Notes under the pieces: model-generated
The model's input: the letters and a program-made list of their open reading frames with translations, nothing else
What the model was told of the DNA's origin: nothing
Databases searched by the model: none
Shown here: in pieces, positions 39,905 to 52,717 of the stretch
Position numbering within the stretch: the first letter of the stretch is position 1
Layout of the letters: the number at the start of each line of letters is the position of its first letter
Program-made: the position numbers and the translations under genes
DNA from: Solea solea
Taxonomy: Eukaryota > Chordata > Actinopteri > Pleuronectiformes > Soleidae
Length of the DNA stretch: 64,000 nt
Assembly: GCF_958295425.1 (NCBI RefSeq)
Contig: NW_026704061.1
Coordinates: 533,001-597,000 of the forward strand
Reading direction: 5' to 3'

Positions 39905-42539
39905 ATAAGATTTTAACTTTATTTGTGAGGTTTATGTTATGGGACAGTAGAAAATTGAAAAAAATCAGAAAACAGCCGTATACTTGCTGAATGTGCACAA
40001 AAACAGACACAAATAGAAAAACACATCCAAACAGTGAAATCATTGCAAAATCAAACACTGAGGTTACAGAAGTATATCTTATAAGATGTTAACTTTATTT
40101 GTGAGGTTTATGTTATGGGCGAGGAGAAAATTGAAAAAAATCAGAAAACAGCCGTATACTTGCTGAATGTGCACAAAACAGACACAAATAGAAAAACACA
40201 TCCAAACAGTGAAATCATTGCAAAATCAAACACTGAGGGTACAGAAGTATATCTTATAAGATGTTAACTTTATTTGTGAGGTTTATGTTATGGGACAGTA
40301 GAAAATTGAAAAAAATCAGAAAACAGCCGTATACTTGCTGAATGTGCACAAAACAGACACAAATAGAAAAACACATCCAAACAGTGAAATCATTGCAAAA
40401 TCAAACACTGAGGTTACAGAAGTATATCTTATAAGATGTTAACTTTATTTGTGAGGTTTATGTTATGGGACAGTAGAAAATTGAAAAAAATCAGAAAACA
40501 GCCGTATACTTGCTGAATGTGCACAAAAACAGACACATATAGAAAAACACATCCAAACAGTGAAATCATTGCAAAATCAAACACTGAGGTTACAGAAGTA
40601 TAACTTATAAGATGTTAACTTTATTTGTGAGGTTTATGTTATGGGCGAGGAGAAAATTGAAAAAAATCAGAAAACAGCCGTATACTTGCTGAATGTGCAC
40701 AAAACAGACACAAATAGAAAAACACATCCAAACAGTGAAATCATTGCAAAATCAAACACTGAGGTTACAGAAGTATATCTTATAAGATGTTAAATTTATT
40801 TATGAGGTTTATGCTACGGGACAATAGAAAATTGAAAAAAATCAGAAAACAGCCGTATACTTGCTGAATGTGCACAACAAAAGACACAAATAGAAAAACA
40901 CTTCCAAACAGTGAAATCCTTGTAAAATCAAACACTGAGGGTACAGAAGTATATCTTATAAGATGTTAACTTTATTTGTGAGGTTTATGTTATGGGACAG
41001 TAGAAAATTGAAAAAAATCAGAAAACAGCCGTATACTTGCTGAATGTGCACAAAAACAGACACAAATAGAAAATCACATCCAAACATTGAAATCATTGCA
41101 AAATCAAACACTGAGGGTACAGAAGTATATCTTATAAGATGTTAACTTTATTTGTGAGGTTTATGTTATGCGACAGTAGAAAATTGAAAAAAATCAGAAA
41201 ACAGCCGTATACTTGCTGAATGTGCACAAAAACAGACACATATAGAAAAACACATCCAAACAGTGAAATCATTGCAAAATCAAACACTGAGGTTACAGAA
41301 GTATAACTTATAAGATGTTAACTTTATTTGTGAGGTTTATGTTATGGGCGAGGAGAAAATTGAAAAAAATCAGAAAACAGCCGTATACTTGCTGAATGTG
41401 CACAAAACAGACACAAATAGAAAAACACATCCAAACAGTGAAATCATTGCAAAATCAAACACTGAAGGCATATAACTATATCTTATAAGATTTTAACTTT
41501 ATTTGTGAGGTTTATGTTATGGGACAGTAGAAAATTGAAAAAAATCAGAAAACAGCCGTATACTTGCTGAATGTGCACAAAAACAGACACAAATAGAAAA
41601 ACACATCCAAACAGTGAAATCATTGCAAAATCAAACACTGAGGTTACAGAAGTATATCTTATAAGATGTTAACTTTATTTGTGAGGTTTATGTTATGGGA
41701 CAGTAGAAAATTGAAAAAAATCAGAAAACAGCCGTATACTTGCTGAATGTGCACAAAAACAGACACAAATAGAAAAACACATCCAAACAGTGAAATCATT
41801 GCAAAATCAAACACTGAGGTTAAAGAAGTATATCTTATAAGATGTTAACTTTATTTGTGAGGTTTATGTTATGGGCGAGGAGAAAATTGAAAAAAATCAG
41901 AAAACAGCCGTATACTTGCTGAATGTGCACAAAACAGACACAAATAGAAAAACACATCCAAACAGTGAAATCATTGCAAAATCAAACACTGAGGGTACAG
42001 AAGTATATCTTATAAGAGGTTAACTTTATTTGTGAGGTTTATGTTATGCGACAGTAGAAAATTGAAAAAAATCAGAAAACAGCTGTATACTTGCTGAATG
42101 CGCACAAAAACAGACACAAATAGAAAAACACATCCAAACAGTGAAATCATTGCAAAATCAAACACTGAGGGTACAGAAGTATATCGTATAAGATGTTAAC
42201 TTTATTTGTGAGGTTTATGTTATGCGACAGTAGAAAATTGAAAAAAATCTGAAAACAGCCGTATACTTGCTGAATGTGCACAAAAACAGACACAAATAGA
42301 AAAACACATCCAAACAGTGAAATCATTGCAAAATCAAACACTGAGGTTACAGAAGTATATCTTATAAGATGTTAAATTTATTTATGAGGTTTATGCTATG
42401 GGACAATAGAAAATTGAAAAAAATCAGAAAACAGCCGTATACTTGCTGAATGTGCAAAAAAACAGACACAAATAGAAAAACACATCCAAACAGTGAAATC
42501 ATTGCAAAATCAAACACTGAAGGCATATAACTATATCTT
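39905..42539 (+). repeat. 2635-bp HOR, copy 2 (15 monomers)
   Basis: Monomer starts are 39905, 40081, 40256, 40431, 40607, 40782, 40958, 41134, 41310, 41485, 41661, 41837, 42012, 42188 and 42364. Four are GGGCGAGGAG types (40081, 40607, 41310, 41837). The one at 40782 has 'GCTACGGGACAATAG', 'CACTTCC' and 'ATCCTTGTAAAATC'. The next has 'GAAAATCACATCC' and 'CATTGAAATC'. Near 42188 the palindrome reads ATCGTATAAG. Confidence 0.94.
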
Positions 42540-45174
42540 ATAAGATTTTAACTTTATTTGTGAGGTTTATGTTATGGGACAGTAGAAAATTGAAAAAAAT
42601 CAGAAAACAGCCGTATACTTGCTGAATGTGCACAAAAACAGACACAAATAGAAAAACACATCCAAACAGTGAAATCATTGCAAAATCAAACACTGAGGTT
42701 ACAGAAGTATATCTTATAAGATGTTAACTTTATTTGTGAGGTTTATGTTATGGGCGAGGAGAAAATTGAAAAAAATCAGAAAACAGCCGTATACTTGCTG
42801 AATGTGCACAAAACAGACACAAATAGAAAAACACATCCAAACAGTGAAATCATTGCAAAATCAAACACTGAGGGTACAGAAGTATATCTTATAAGATGTT
42901 AACTTTATTTGTGAGGTTTATGTTATGGGACAGTAGAAAATTGAAAAAAATCAGAAAACAGCCGTATACTTGCTGAATGTGCACAAAACAGACACAAATA
43001 GAAAAACACATCCAAACAGTGAAATCATTGCAAAATCAAACACTGAGGTTACAGAAGTATATCTTATAAGATGTTAACTTTATTTGTGAGGTTTATGTTA
43101 TGGGACAGTAGAAAATTGAAAAAAATCAGAAAACAGCCGTATACTTGCTGAATGTGCACAAAAACAGACACATATAGAAAAACACATCCAAACAGTGAAA
43201 TCATTGCAAAATCAAACACTGAGGTTACAGAAGTATAACTTATAAGATGTTAACTTTATTTGTGAGGTTTATGTTATGGGCGAGGAGAAAATTGAAAAAA
43301 ATCAGAAAACAGCCGTATACTTGCTGAATGTGCACAAAACAGACACAAATAGAAAAACACATCCAAACAGTGAAATCATTGCAAAATCAAACACTGAGGT
43401 TACAGAAGTATATCTTATAAGATGTTAAATTTATTTATGAGGTTTATGCTACGGGACAATAGAAAATTGAAAAAAATCAGAAAACAGCCGTATACTTGCT
43501 GAATGTGCACAACAAAAGACACAAATAGAAAAACACTTCCAAACAGTGAAATCCTTGTAAAATCAAACACTGAGGGTACAGAAGTATATCTTATAAGATG
43601 TTAACTTTATTTGTGAGGTTTATGTTATGGGACAGTAGAAAATTGAAAAAAATCAGAAAACAGCCGTATACTTGCTGAATGTGCACAAAAACAGACACAA
43701 ATAGAAAATCACATCCAAACATTGAAATCATTGCAAAATCAAACACTGAGGGTACAGAAGTATATCTTATAAGATGTTAACTTTATTTGTGAGGTTTATG
43801 TTATGCGACAGTAGAAAATTGAAAAAAATCAGAAAACAGCCGTATACTTGCTGAATGTGCACAAAAACAGACACATATAGAAAAACACATCCAAACAGTG
43901 AAATCATTGCAAAATCAAACACTGAGGTTACAGAAGTATAACTTATAAGATGTTAACTTTATTTGTGAGGTTTATGTTATGGGCGAGGAGAAAATTGAAA
44001 AAAATCAGAAAACAGCCGTATACTTGCTGAATGTGCACAAAACAGACACAAATAGAAAAACACATCCAAACAGTGAAATCATTGCAAAATCAAACACTGA
44101 AGGCATATAACTATATCTTATAAGATTTTAACTTTATTTGTGAGGTTTATGTTATGGGACAGTAGAAAATTGAAAAAAATCAGAAAACAGCCGTATACTT
44201 GCTGAATGTGCACAAAAACAGACACAAATAGAAAAACACATCCAAACAGTGAAATCATTGCAAAATCAAACACTGAGGTTACAGAAGTATATCTTATAAG
44301 ATGTTAACTTTATTTGTGAGGTTTATGTTATGGGACAGTAGAAAATTGAAAAAAATCAGAAAACAGCCGTATACTTGCTGAATGTGCACAAAAACAGACA
44401 CAAATAGAAAAACACATCCAAACAGTGAAATCATTGCAAAATCAAACACTGAGGTTAAAGAAGTATATCTTATAAGATGTTAACTTTATTTGTGAGGTTT
44501 ATGTTATGGGCGAGGAGAAAATTGAAAAAAATCAGAAAACAGCCGTATACTTGCTGAATGTGCACAAAACAGACACAAATAGAAAAACACATCCAAACAG
44601 TGAAATCATTGCAAAATCAAACACTGAGGGTACAGAAGTATATCTTATAAGAGGTTAACTTTATTTGTGAGGTTTATGTTATGCGACAGTAGAAAATTGA
44701 AAAAAATCAGAAAACAGCTGTATACTTGCTGAATGCGCACAAAAACAGACACAAATAGAAAAACACATCCAAACAGTGAAATCATTGCAAAATCAAACAC
44801 TGAGGGTACAGAAGTATATCGTATAAGATGTTAACTTTATTTGTGAGGTTTATGTTATGCGACAGTAGAAAATTGAAAAAAATCTGAAAACAGCCGTATA
44901 CTTGCTGAATGTGCACAAAAACAGACACAAATAGAAAAACACATCCAAACAGTGAAATCATTGCAAAATCAAACACTGAGGTTACAGAAGTATATCTTAT
45001 AAGATGTTAAATTTATTTATGAGGTTTATGCTATGGGACAATAGAAAATTGAAAAAAATCAGAAAACAGCCGTATACTTGCTGAATGTGCAAAAAAACAG
45101 ACACAAATAGAAAAACACATCCAAACAGTGAAATCATTGCAAAATCAAACACTGAAGGCATATAACTATATCTT
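42540..45174 (+). repeat. 2635-bp HOR, copy 3 (15 monomers)
   Basis: It starts exactly 2635 bp after copy 2 with the same order, lengths and private variants. I found no difference at any diagnostic site compared, so the pair is probably near-identical. Minus-strand open frames at 39512-39706, 42147-42341 and 44782-44976 recur with the unit and encode the same shadow peptide. Confidence 0.94.
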
Positions 45175-46229
45175 ATAAGATTTTAACTTTATTTGTGAGG
45201 TTTATGTTATGGGCGAGGAGAAAATTGAAAAAAATCAGAAAACAGCCGTATACTTGCTGAATGTGCACAAAACAGACACAAATAGAAAAACACATCCAAA
45301 CAGTGAAATCATTGCAAAATCAAACACTGAGGGTACAGAAGTATATCTTATAAGATGTTAACTTTATTTGTGAGGTTTATGTTATGCGACAGTAGAAAAT
45401 TGAAAAAAATCAGAAAACAGCCGTATACTTGCTGAATGTGCACAAAAACAGACACAAATAGAAAAACACATCCAAACAGTGAAATCATTGCAAAATCAAA
45501 CACTGAGGGTACAGAAGTATATCTTATAAGATGTTAACTTTATTTGTGAGGTTTATGTTATGCGACAGTAGAAAATTGAAAAAAATCAGAAAACAGCCGT
45601 ATACTTGCTGAATGTGCACAAAACAGACACAAATAGAAAAACACATCCAAACAGTGAAATCATTGCAAAATCAAACACTGAGGGTACAGAAGTATATCTT
45701 ATAAGATGTTAACTTTATTTGTGAGGTTTATGTTATGCGACAGTAGAAAATTGAAAAAAAATCTGAAAACAGCCGTATACTTGCTGAATGTGCACAAAAA
45801 CAGACACAAATAGAAAAACACATCCAAACAGTGAAATCATTGCAAAATCAAACACTGAGGTTACAGAAGTATATCTTATAAGATGTTAACTTTATTTATA
45901 AGGTTTATGCTACGGGACAATAGAAAATTGAAAAAAATCAGAAAACAGCCGTATACTTGCTGAATGTGCACAACAAAAGACACAAATAGAAAAACACTTC
46001 CAAACAGTGAAATCATTGCAAAATCAAACACTGAGGGTACAGAAGTATATCTTATAAGATGTTAACTGTATTTATGAGGTTTATGTTACGGGACAATAGA
46101 AAATTGAAAAAAATCAGAAAACAGCCGTATACTTGCTGAATGTGCACAAAAACAGACACAAATAGAAAAACACATCCAAACAGTGAAATCATTGCAAAAT
46201 CAAACACTGAAGGCATATAACTATATCTT
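45175..46229 (+). repeat. Domain II exit: six monomers after the HOR
   Basis: The monomer at 45175 fuses the 'GATTTTAAC' junction of one HOR monomer to the GGGCGAGGAG body of the next, so it looks like the recombination edge of the HOR. It is the last GGGCGAGGAG monomer. Then come three 'ATGCGACAG' monomers (176, 175, 177 bp) and two 'ACGGGACAATAG' monomers (45878, 46054). Confidence 0.87.
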
Positions 46230-46382
46230 ATAAGATGTTAACTTTACAGTAGAAAATTGAAAAAAATCAGAAAACAGCCGTATACTTGCTGAATGTGCAC
46301 AAAAACAGACACAAATAGAAAAACACATCCAAACAGTGAAATCATTGCAAAATCAAACACTGAAGGCATATAACTATATCTT
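46230..46382 (+). repeat. 153-bp truncated monomer
   Basis: Here 'AACTTTA' runs directly into 'CAGTAGAAAATTG', so 23 bp of the G/T-rich segment (monomer positions of about 18-40) are missing. It is the shortest monomer in the window and occurs once, so it was not amplified. Confidence 0.9.
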
Positions 46383-49300
46383 ATAAGATGTTAACTTTTT
46401 TTGTGAGGTTTATGTTATGCGACAGTAGAAAATTGAAAAAAATCAGAAAACAGCTGTATACTTGCTGAATGTGCACAAAAACAGACACAAATAGAAAAAC
46501 ACATCCAAACATTGAAATCATTGCAAAATCAAACACTGAAGGCATATAACTATATCTTATAAGATGTGAACTTTATTTGTGAGGTTTATGTTATGGGACA
46601 GTAGAAAATTGAAAAAAATCAGAAAATAGCCGTATACTGGCTGAATGTGCACAAAACAGACACAAATAGAAAAACACATCCAAACAGTGAAATCATTGCA
46701 AAATCAAACACTGAAGGCATATAACTATATCTTATAAGATTTTAACTTTATTTGTGGGGTTTATGTTATGGGACAGTAGAAAATTGAAAAAAATCAGAAA
46801 ACACCCGTATACTTGCTGAATGTGCACAAAAACAGACACAAATAGAAAAACACATCCAAACAGTGAAATCATTGCAAAATCAAACACTGAGGTTACAGAA
46901 GTATATCTTATAAGATGTTTACTTTATTTGTGAGGTTTATGTTATGGGACAGTAGAAAATTGAAAAAAATCAGAAAACAGCCGTATACTTGCTGAATGTG
47001 CACAACAAAAGACACAAATAGAAAAACACATCCAAACAGTGAAATCATTGCAAAATCAAACACTGATGGCATATAACTATATCTTATAAGATTTTAACTT
47101 TATTTGTGAGGTTTATGTTACGGGACAGTAGAAAATTGAAAAAAATCAGAAAACAGCTGTATACTTGCTGAATGTGCACAAAAACAGACACAAATAGAAA
47201 AACACATCCAAACAGTGAAATCATTGCAAAATCAAACACTGAAGGCATATAACTATATCTTATAAGATGTTAACTTTATTTGTGAGGTTTATGTTATGCG
47301 ACAGTAGAAAATTGAAAAAAATCAGAAAACAGCCGTATACTTGCTGAACGTGCACAAAGACAGACACAAATAGAAAAACACATCCAAACAGTGAAATCAT
47401 TGCAAATTCAAACACTGAGGATGAATAACTATATCTTATAAGATTTAAACTTTATTTGTGAGGTTTATGTTATGGGACAGTAGAAAATTGAAAAAAATCA
47501 GAAAACAGCCGTATACTTGCTGAATGTGCACAAAAACAGACACAAATAGAAAAACACATCCAAACAGTGAAATCATTGCAAAATCAAACACTGAGGTTAC
47601 AGAAGTATATCTAATAATATGTTTACTTTATTTGTGAGGTTTATGTTATGGGACAGTAGAAAATTGAAAAAAATCAGAAAACAGCCGTATACTTGCTGAA
47701 TGTGCACAACAAAAGACACAAATAGAAAAACACATCCAAACAGTGAAATCATTGCAAAATCAAACACTGAAGGCATATAACTATATCTTATAAGATGTTA
47801 ACTTTATTTGTGAGGTTTATGTAATGCGACAGTAGAAAATTGAAAAAAATCAGAAAACAGCCGTATACTTGCTGAACGTGCACAAAGACAGACACAAATA
47901 GAAAAACACATCCAAACAGTGAAATCATTGCAAAATCAAACACTGAGGTTACAAAAGTATATCTTATAAGATGTTAACTTTATTTGTGAGGTTTATGTTA
48001 TGGAACAGTAGAAAATTGAAAAAAATCAGAAAACAGCCATATACTTGCTGAATGCGCACAAAAACAGACACAAATAGAAAAACACATCCAAACAGTGAAA
48101 TCATTGCAAAATCAAACACTGAGGTTACAGAAGTATATCTTATAAGATGTTAACTTTATTTGTGAGGTTTATGTTATGGGACAGTAGAAAATTGAAAAAA
48201 ATCAGAAAACAGCCGTATACTTGCTGAATGTGCACAAAAACAGACACAAATAGAAAAACACATCCAAACAGTGAAATCATTGCAAAATCAAACACTGAAG
48301 GCATATAACTATATCTTATAAGATTTTAACTTTATTTGTGAGGTTTATGTTATGGGACAGTAGAAAATTAAAAAAAATCAGAAAACAGCCGTATACTTGC
48401 TGAATGTGCACAAAAACAGACACAAATAGAAAAACACATCCAAACAGTGAAATCATTGCAAAATCAAACACTGAGGTTACAGAAGTATATCTTATAAGAT
48501 GTTTGCTTTATTTGTGAGGTTTATGTTATGGGACAGTAGAAAATTGAAAAAAATCAGAAAACAGCCGTATACTTGCTGAATGTGCACAACAAAAGACACA
48601 AATAGAAAAACACATCCAAACAGTGAAATCATTGCAAAATCAAACACTGATGGCATATAACTATATCTTATAAGATTTTAACTTTATTTGTGAGGTTTAT
48701 GTTACGGGACAGTAGAAAATTGAAAAAAATCAGAAAACAGCCGTATACTTGCTGAATGTGCACAAAAACAGACACAAATAGAAAAACACATCCAAACAGT
48801 GAAATCATTGCAAAATCAAACACTGAAGGCATATAACTATATCTTATAAGATTTTAACTTTATTTGTGAGGTTTATGTTACGGGACAGTAGAAAATTGAA
48901 AAAAATCAGAAAACAGCCGTATACATGCTGAATGTGCACAAAAACAGACACAAATAGAAAAACACATCCAAACAGTGAAATCATTGCAAAATCAAACACT
49001 GAAGGCATATAACTATATCTTATAAGATGTTAACTTTATTTGTGAGGTTTATGTTATGCGACAGTAGAAAATTGAAAAAAATCAGAAAACAGCCGTATAC
49101 TTGCTGAACGTGCACAAAGACAGACACAAATAGAAAAACACATCCAAACAGTGAAATCATTGCAAAATCAAACACTGAGGTTACAGAAGTATATCTTATA
49201 AGATGTTAACTTTATTTGTGAGGTTTATGTTATGGAACAGTAGAAAATTGAAAAAAATCAGAAAACAGCCGTATACTTGCTGAATGTGCACAAAAACAGA

Positions 49301-49901
49301 CACAAATAGAAAAACACATCCAAACAGTGAAATCATTGCAAAATCAAACACTGAAGGCATATAACTATATCTTATAAGATTTTAACTTTATTTGTGAGGT
49401 TTATGTTATGGGACAGTAGAAAATTGAAAAAAATCAGAAAACAGCCGTATACTTGCTGAATGTGCACAAAAACAGACACAAATAGAAAAACACCTCCAAA
49501 CAGTGAAATCATTGCAAAATCAAACACTGAGGTTACAGAAGTATATCTTATAAGATGTTAACTTTATTTGTGAGGTTTATGTTATGGAACAGTAGAAAAT
49601 TGAAAAAAATCAGAAAACAGCCATATACTTGCTGAATGCGCACAAAAACAGACACAAATAGAAAAACACATCCAAACAGTGAAATCATTGCAAAATCAAA
49701 CACTGAGGTTACAGAAGTATATCTTATAAGATGTTAACTTTATTTGTGAGGTTTATGTTATGGGACAGTAGAAAATTGAAAAAAATCAGAAAACAGCCGT
49801 ATACTTGCTGAATGTGCACAAAAACAGACACAAATAGAAAAACACATCCAAACAGTGAAATCATTGCAAAATCAAACACTGAAGGCATATAACTATATCT
49901 T
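46383..49901 (+). repeat. Domain III, left part: diverged monomers
   Basis: Twenty monomers, all 176 bp except one of 175 at 46559. New recurring types appear: 'GATGTTTAC', 'GTTACGGGACAG', 'GAACGTGCACAAAGAC', 'ATGGAACAG' with 'AGCCATATAC', 'ATACATGCTG', and tails 'GATGGCATATAAC' and 'GAGGATGAATAAC'. These are the parts later fixed in the 2112-bp HOR. Confidence 0.86.
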
Positions 49902-50957
49902 ATAAGATTTTAACTTTATTTGTGAGGTTTATGTTATGGGACAGTAGAAAATTTAAAAAAATCAGAAAACAGCCGTATACTTGCTGAATGTGCACAAAAA
50001 CAGACACAAATAGAAAAACACATCCAAACAGTGGAATCATTGCAAAATCAAACACTGAGGTTACAGAAGTATATCTTATAAGATGTTTACTTTATTTGTG
50101 AGGTTTATGTTATGGGACAGTAGAAAATTGAAAAAAATCAGAAAACAGCCGTATACTTGCTGAATGTGCACAACAAAAGACACAAATAGAAAAACACATC
50201 CAAACAGTGAAATCATTGCAAAATCAAACACTGATGGCATATAACTATATCTTATAAGATTTTAACTTTATTTGTGAGGTTTATGTTACGGGACAGTAGA
50301 AAATTGAAAAAATTCAGAAAACAGCCGTATACATGCTGAATGTGCACAAAAACAGACACAAATAGGAAAACACATCCAAAAAGTGAAATCATTGCAAAAT
50401 CAAACACTGAAGGCATATAACTATATCTTATAAGATGTTAACTTTATTTGTGAGGTTTATGTTATGCGACAGTAGAAAATTTAAAAAAATCAGAAAACAG
50501 CCGTATACTTGCTGAACGTGCACAAAGACAGACACAAATAGAAAAACACATCCAAACAGTGAAATCATTGCAAAATCAAACACTGAGGTTACAGAAGTAT
50601 ATTTTATAAGATGTTAACTTTATTTGTGAGGTTTATGTTATGGAACAGTAGAAAATTGAAAAAAATCAGAAAACAGCCGTATACTTGCTGAATGTGCACA
50701 AACACAGACACACATAGAAAAACACATCCAAACAGAGTAATCATTGCAAAATCAAACACTGAGGTTACAGAAGTATATCTTATAAGATGTTAACTTTATT
50801 TGTGAGGTTTATGTTATGGAACACTAGAAAATTGAAAAAAATCAGAAAACAGCCATATACTTGCTGAATGCGCACAAAAACAGACACAAATAGAAAAACA
50901 CATCCAAACAGTGAAATCATTGCAAAATCAAACACTGAGGTTACAGAAGTATATCTT
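49902..50957 (+). repeat. Diverged 6-monomer relative of the 2112-bp HOR
   Basis: Monomers 49902 ('AAATTTAAAAAAATC'), 50078 (GATGTTTAC), 50254 ('ATACATGCTG', 'AATAGGAAAAC'), 50430 (GAACGTGC), 50606 ('CAAACACAGAC', 'CAGAGTAATC') and 50782 (GGAACACTAG) match in order 54830-55885. They carry private changes such as 'AAAAAATTCAG'. This may be an older or unhomogenised copy. Confidence 0.85.
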
Positions 50958-52013
50958 ATAAGATGTTAACTTTATTTGTGAGGTTTATGTTATGGGACAG
51001 TAGAAAATTGAAAAAAATCAGAAAACAGCCGTATACTTGCTGAATGTGCACAAAAACAGACACAAATAGAAAAACACATCCAAACAGTGAAATCATTGCA
51101 AAATCAAACACTGAAGGCATATAACTATATCTTATAAGATTTTAACTTTATTTGTGAGGTTTATGTTATGGGACAGTAGAAAATTGAAAAAAATCAGAAA
51201 ACAGCCGTATACTTGCTGAATGTGCACAAAAACAGACACAAATAGAAAAACACATCCAAACAGTGAAATCATTGCAAAATCAAACACTGAAGGCATATAA
51301 CTATATCTTATAAGATGTTAACTTTATTTGTGAGGTTTATGTTATGCGACAGTAGAAAATTGAAAAAAATCAGAAAACAGCCGTATACTTGCTGAATGTG
51401 CACAAAAACAGACACAAATAGAAAAACACCTCCAAACAGTGAAATCATTGCAAAATCAAACACTGAAGGCATATAACTATATCTTATAAGATGTTAACTT
51501 TATTTATGAGGTTTATGTTACGGGACAATAGAAAATTGAAAAAAATCAGAAAACAGCCGTATACTTGCTGAATGTGCACAACAAAAGACACAAATAGAAA
51601 AACACATCCAAACAGTGAAATCATTGCAAAATCAAACACTGAGGTTACAGAAGTATATCTTATAAGATGTTAACTTTATTTGTGAGGTTTATGTTATGGG
51701 ACAGTAGAAAATTGAAAAAAATCAGAAAACAGCCGTATACTTGCTGAATGTGCACAAAAACAGACACAAATAGAAAAACACATCCAAACAGTGAAATCAT
51801 TGCAAAATCAAACACTGAAGGCATATAACTATATCTTATAAGATTTTAACTTTATTTGTGAGGTTTATGTTATGGGACAGTAGAAAATTGAAAAAAATCA
51901 GAAAACAGCCGTATACTTGCTGAATGTGCACAAAAACAGACACAAATAGAAAAACACATCCAAACAGTGAAATCATTGCAAAATCAAACACTGAAGGCAT
52001 ATAACTATATCTT
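50958..52013 (+). repeat. Domain III monomers between amplified blocks
   Basis: Six 176-bp monomers, including 'CACCTCC' at 51310 and the 'TTTATTTATGAGG ... ACGGGACAATAG' type at 51486. The order 51134 to 51837 is seen again at 58174-58877. Confidence 0.83.
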
Positions 52014-52717
52014 ATAAGATTTTAACTTTATTTGTGAGGTTTATGTTATGGGACAGTAGAAAATTTAAAAAAATCAGAAAACAGCCGTATACTTGCTGAA
52101 TGTGCACAAAAACAGACACAAATAGAAAAACACATCCAAACAGTGAAATCATTGCAAAATCAAACACTGAAGGCATATAACTATATCTTATAAGATTTTA
52201 ACTTTATTTGTGAGGTTTATGTTATGGGACAGTAGAAAATTGAAAAAAATCAGAAAACAGCCGTATACTTGCTGAATGTGCACAAAAACAGACACAAATA
52301 GAAAAACACATCCAAACAGTGAAATCATTGCAAAATCAAACACTGAGGTTACAGAAGTATATCTTATAAGATGTTAACTTTATTTGTGAGGTTTATGTTA
52401 TGGGACAGTAGAAAATTGAAAAAAATCAGAAAACAGCCGTATACTTGCTGAATGCGCACAAAAACAGACACAAATAGAAAAACACATCCAAACAGTGAAA
52501 TCATTGCAAATTCAAACACTGAGGATAAATAACTATATCTTATAAGATTTAAACTTTATTTGTGAGGTTTATGTTATGGGACAGTAGAAAATTGAAAAAA
52601 ATCAGAAAACAGCCGTATACTTGCTGAATGTGCACAAAAACAGACACAAATAGAAAAACACATCCAAACAGTGAAATCATTGCAAAATCAAACACTGAAG
52701 GCATATAACTATATCTT
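52014..52717 (+). repeat. 4-monomer tandem duplication (704 bp), copy 1
   Basis: Monomers at 52014 ('AAATTTAAAAAAATC'), 52190, 52366 (GCGCAC, tail 'GAGGATAAATAAC', 'GCAAATTCAAAC') and 52542 ('GATTTAAAC'). Confidence 0.88.

Noticed and set aside
27575..44976. Minus-strand open frames of 64-67 codons with hydrophobic peptides, repeated many times (27575 to 44976)
   Set aside because: They are antisense shadows of the A-rich monomer, where T-rich codons give Phe, Leu, Val and Ile. Their recurrence at 705, 1054 and 2635 bp simply reflects the HOR periods. The membrane-like look is compositional.
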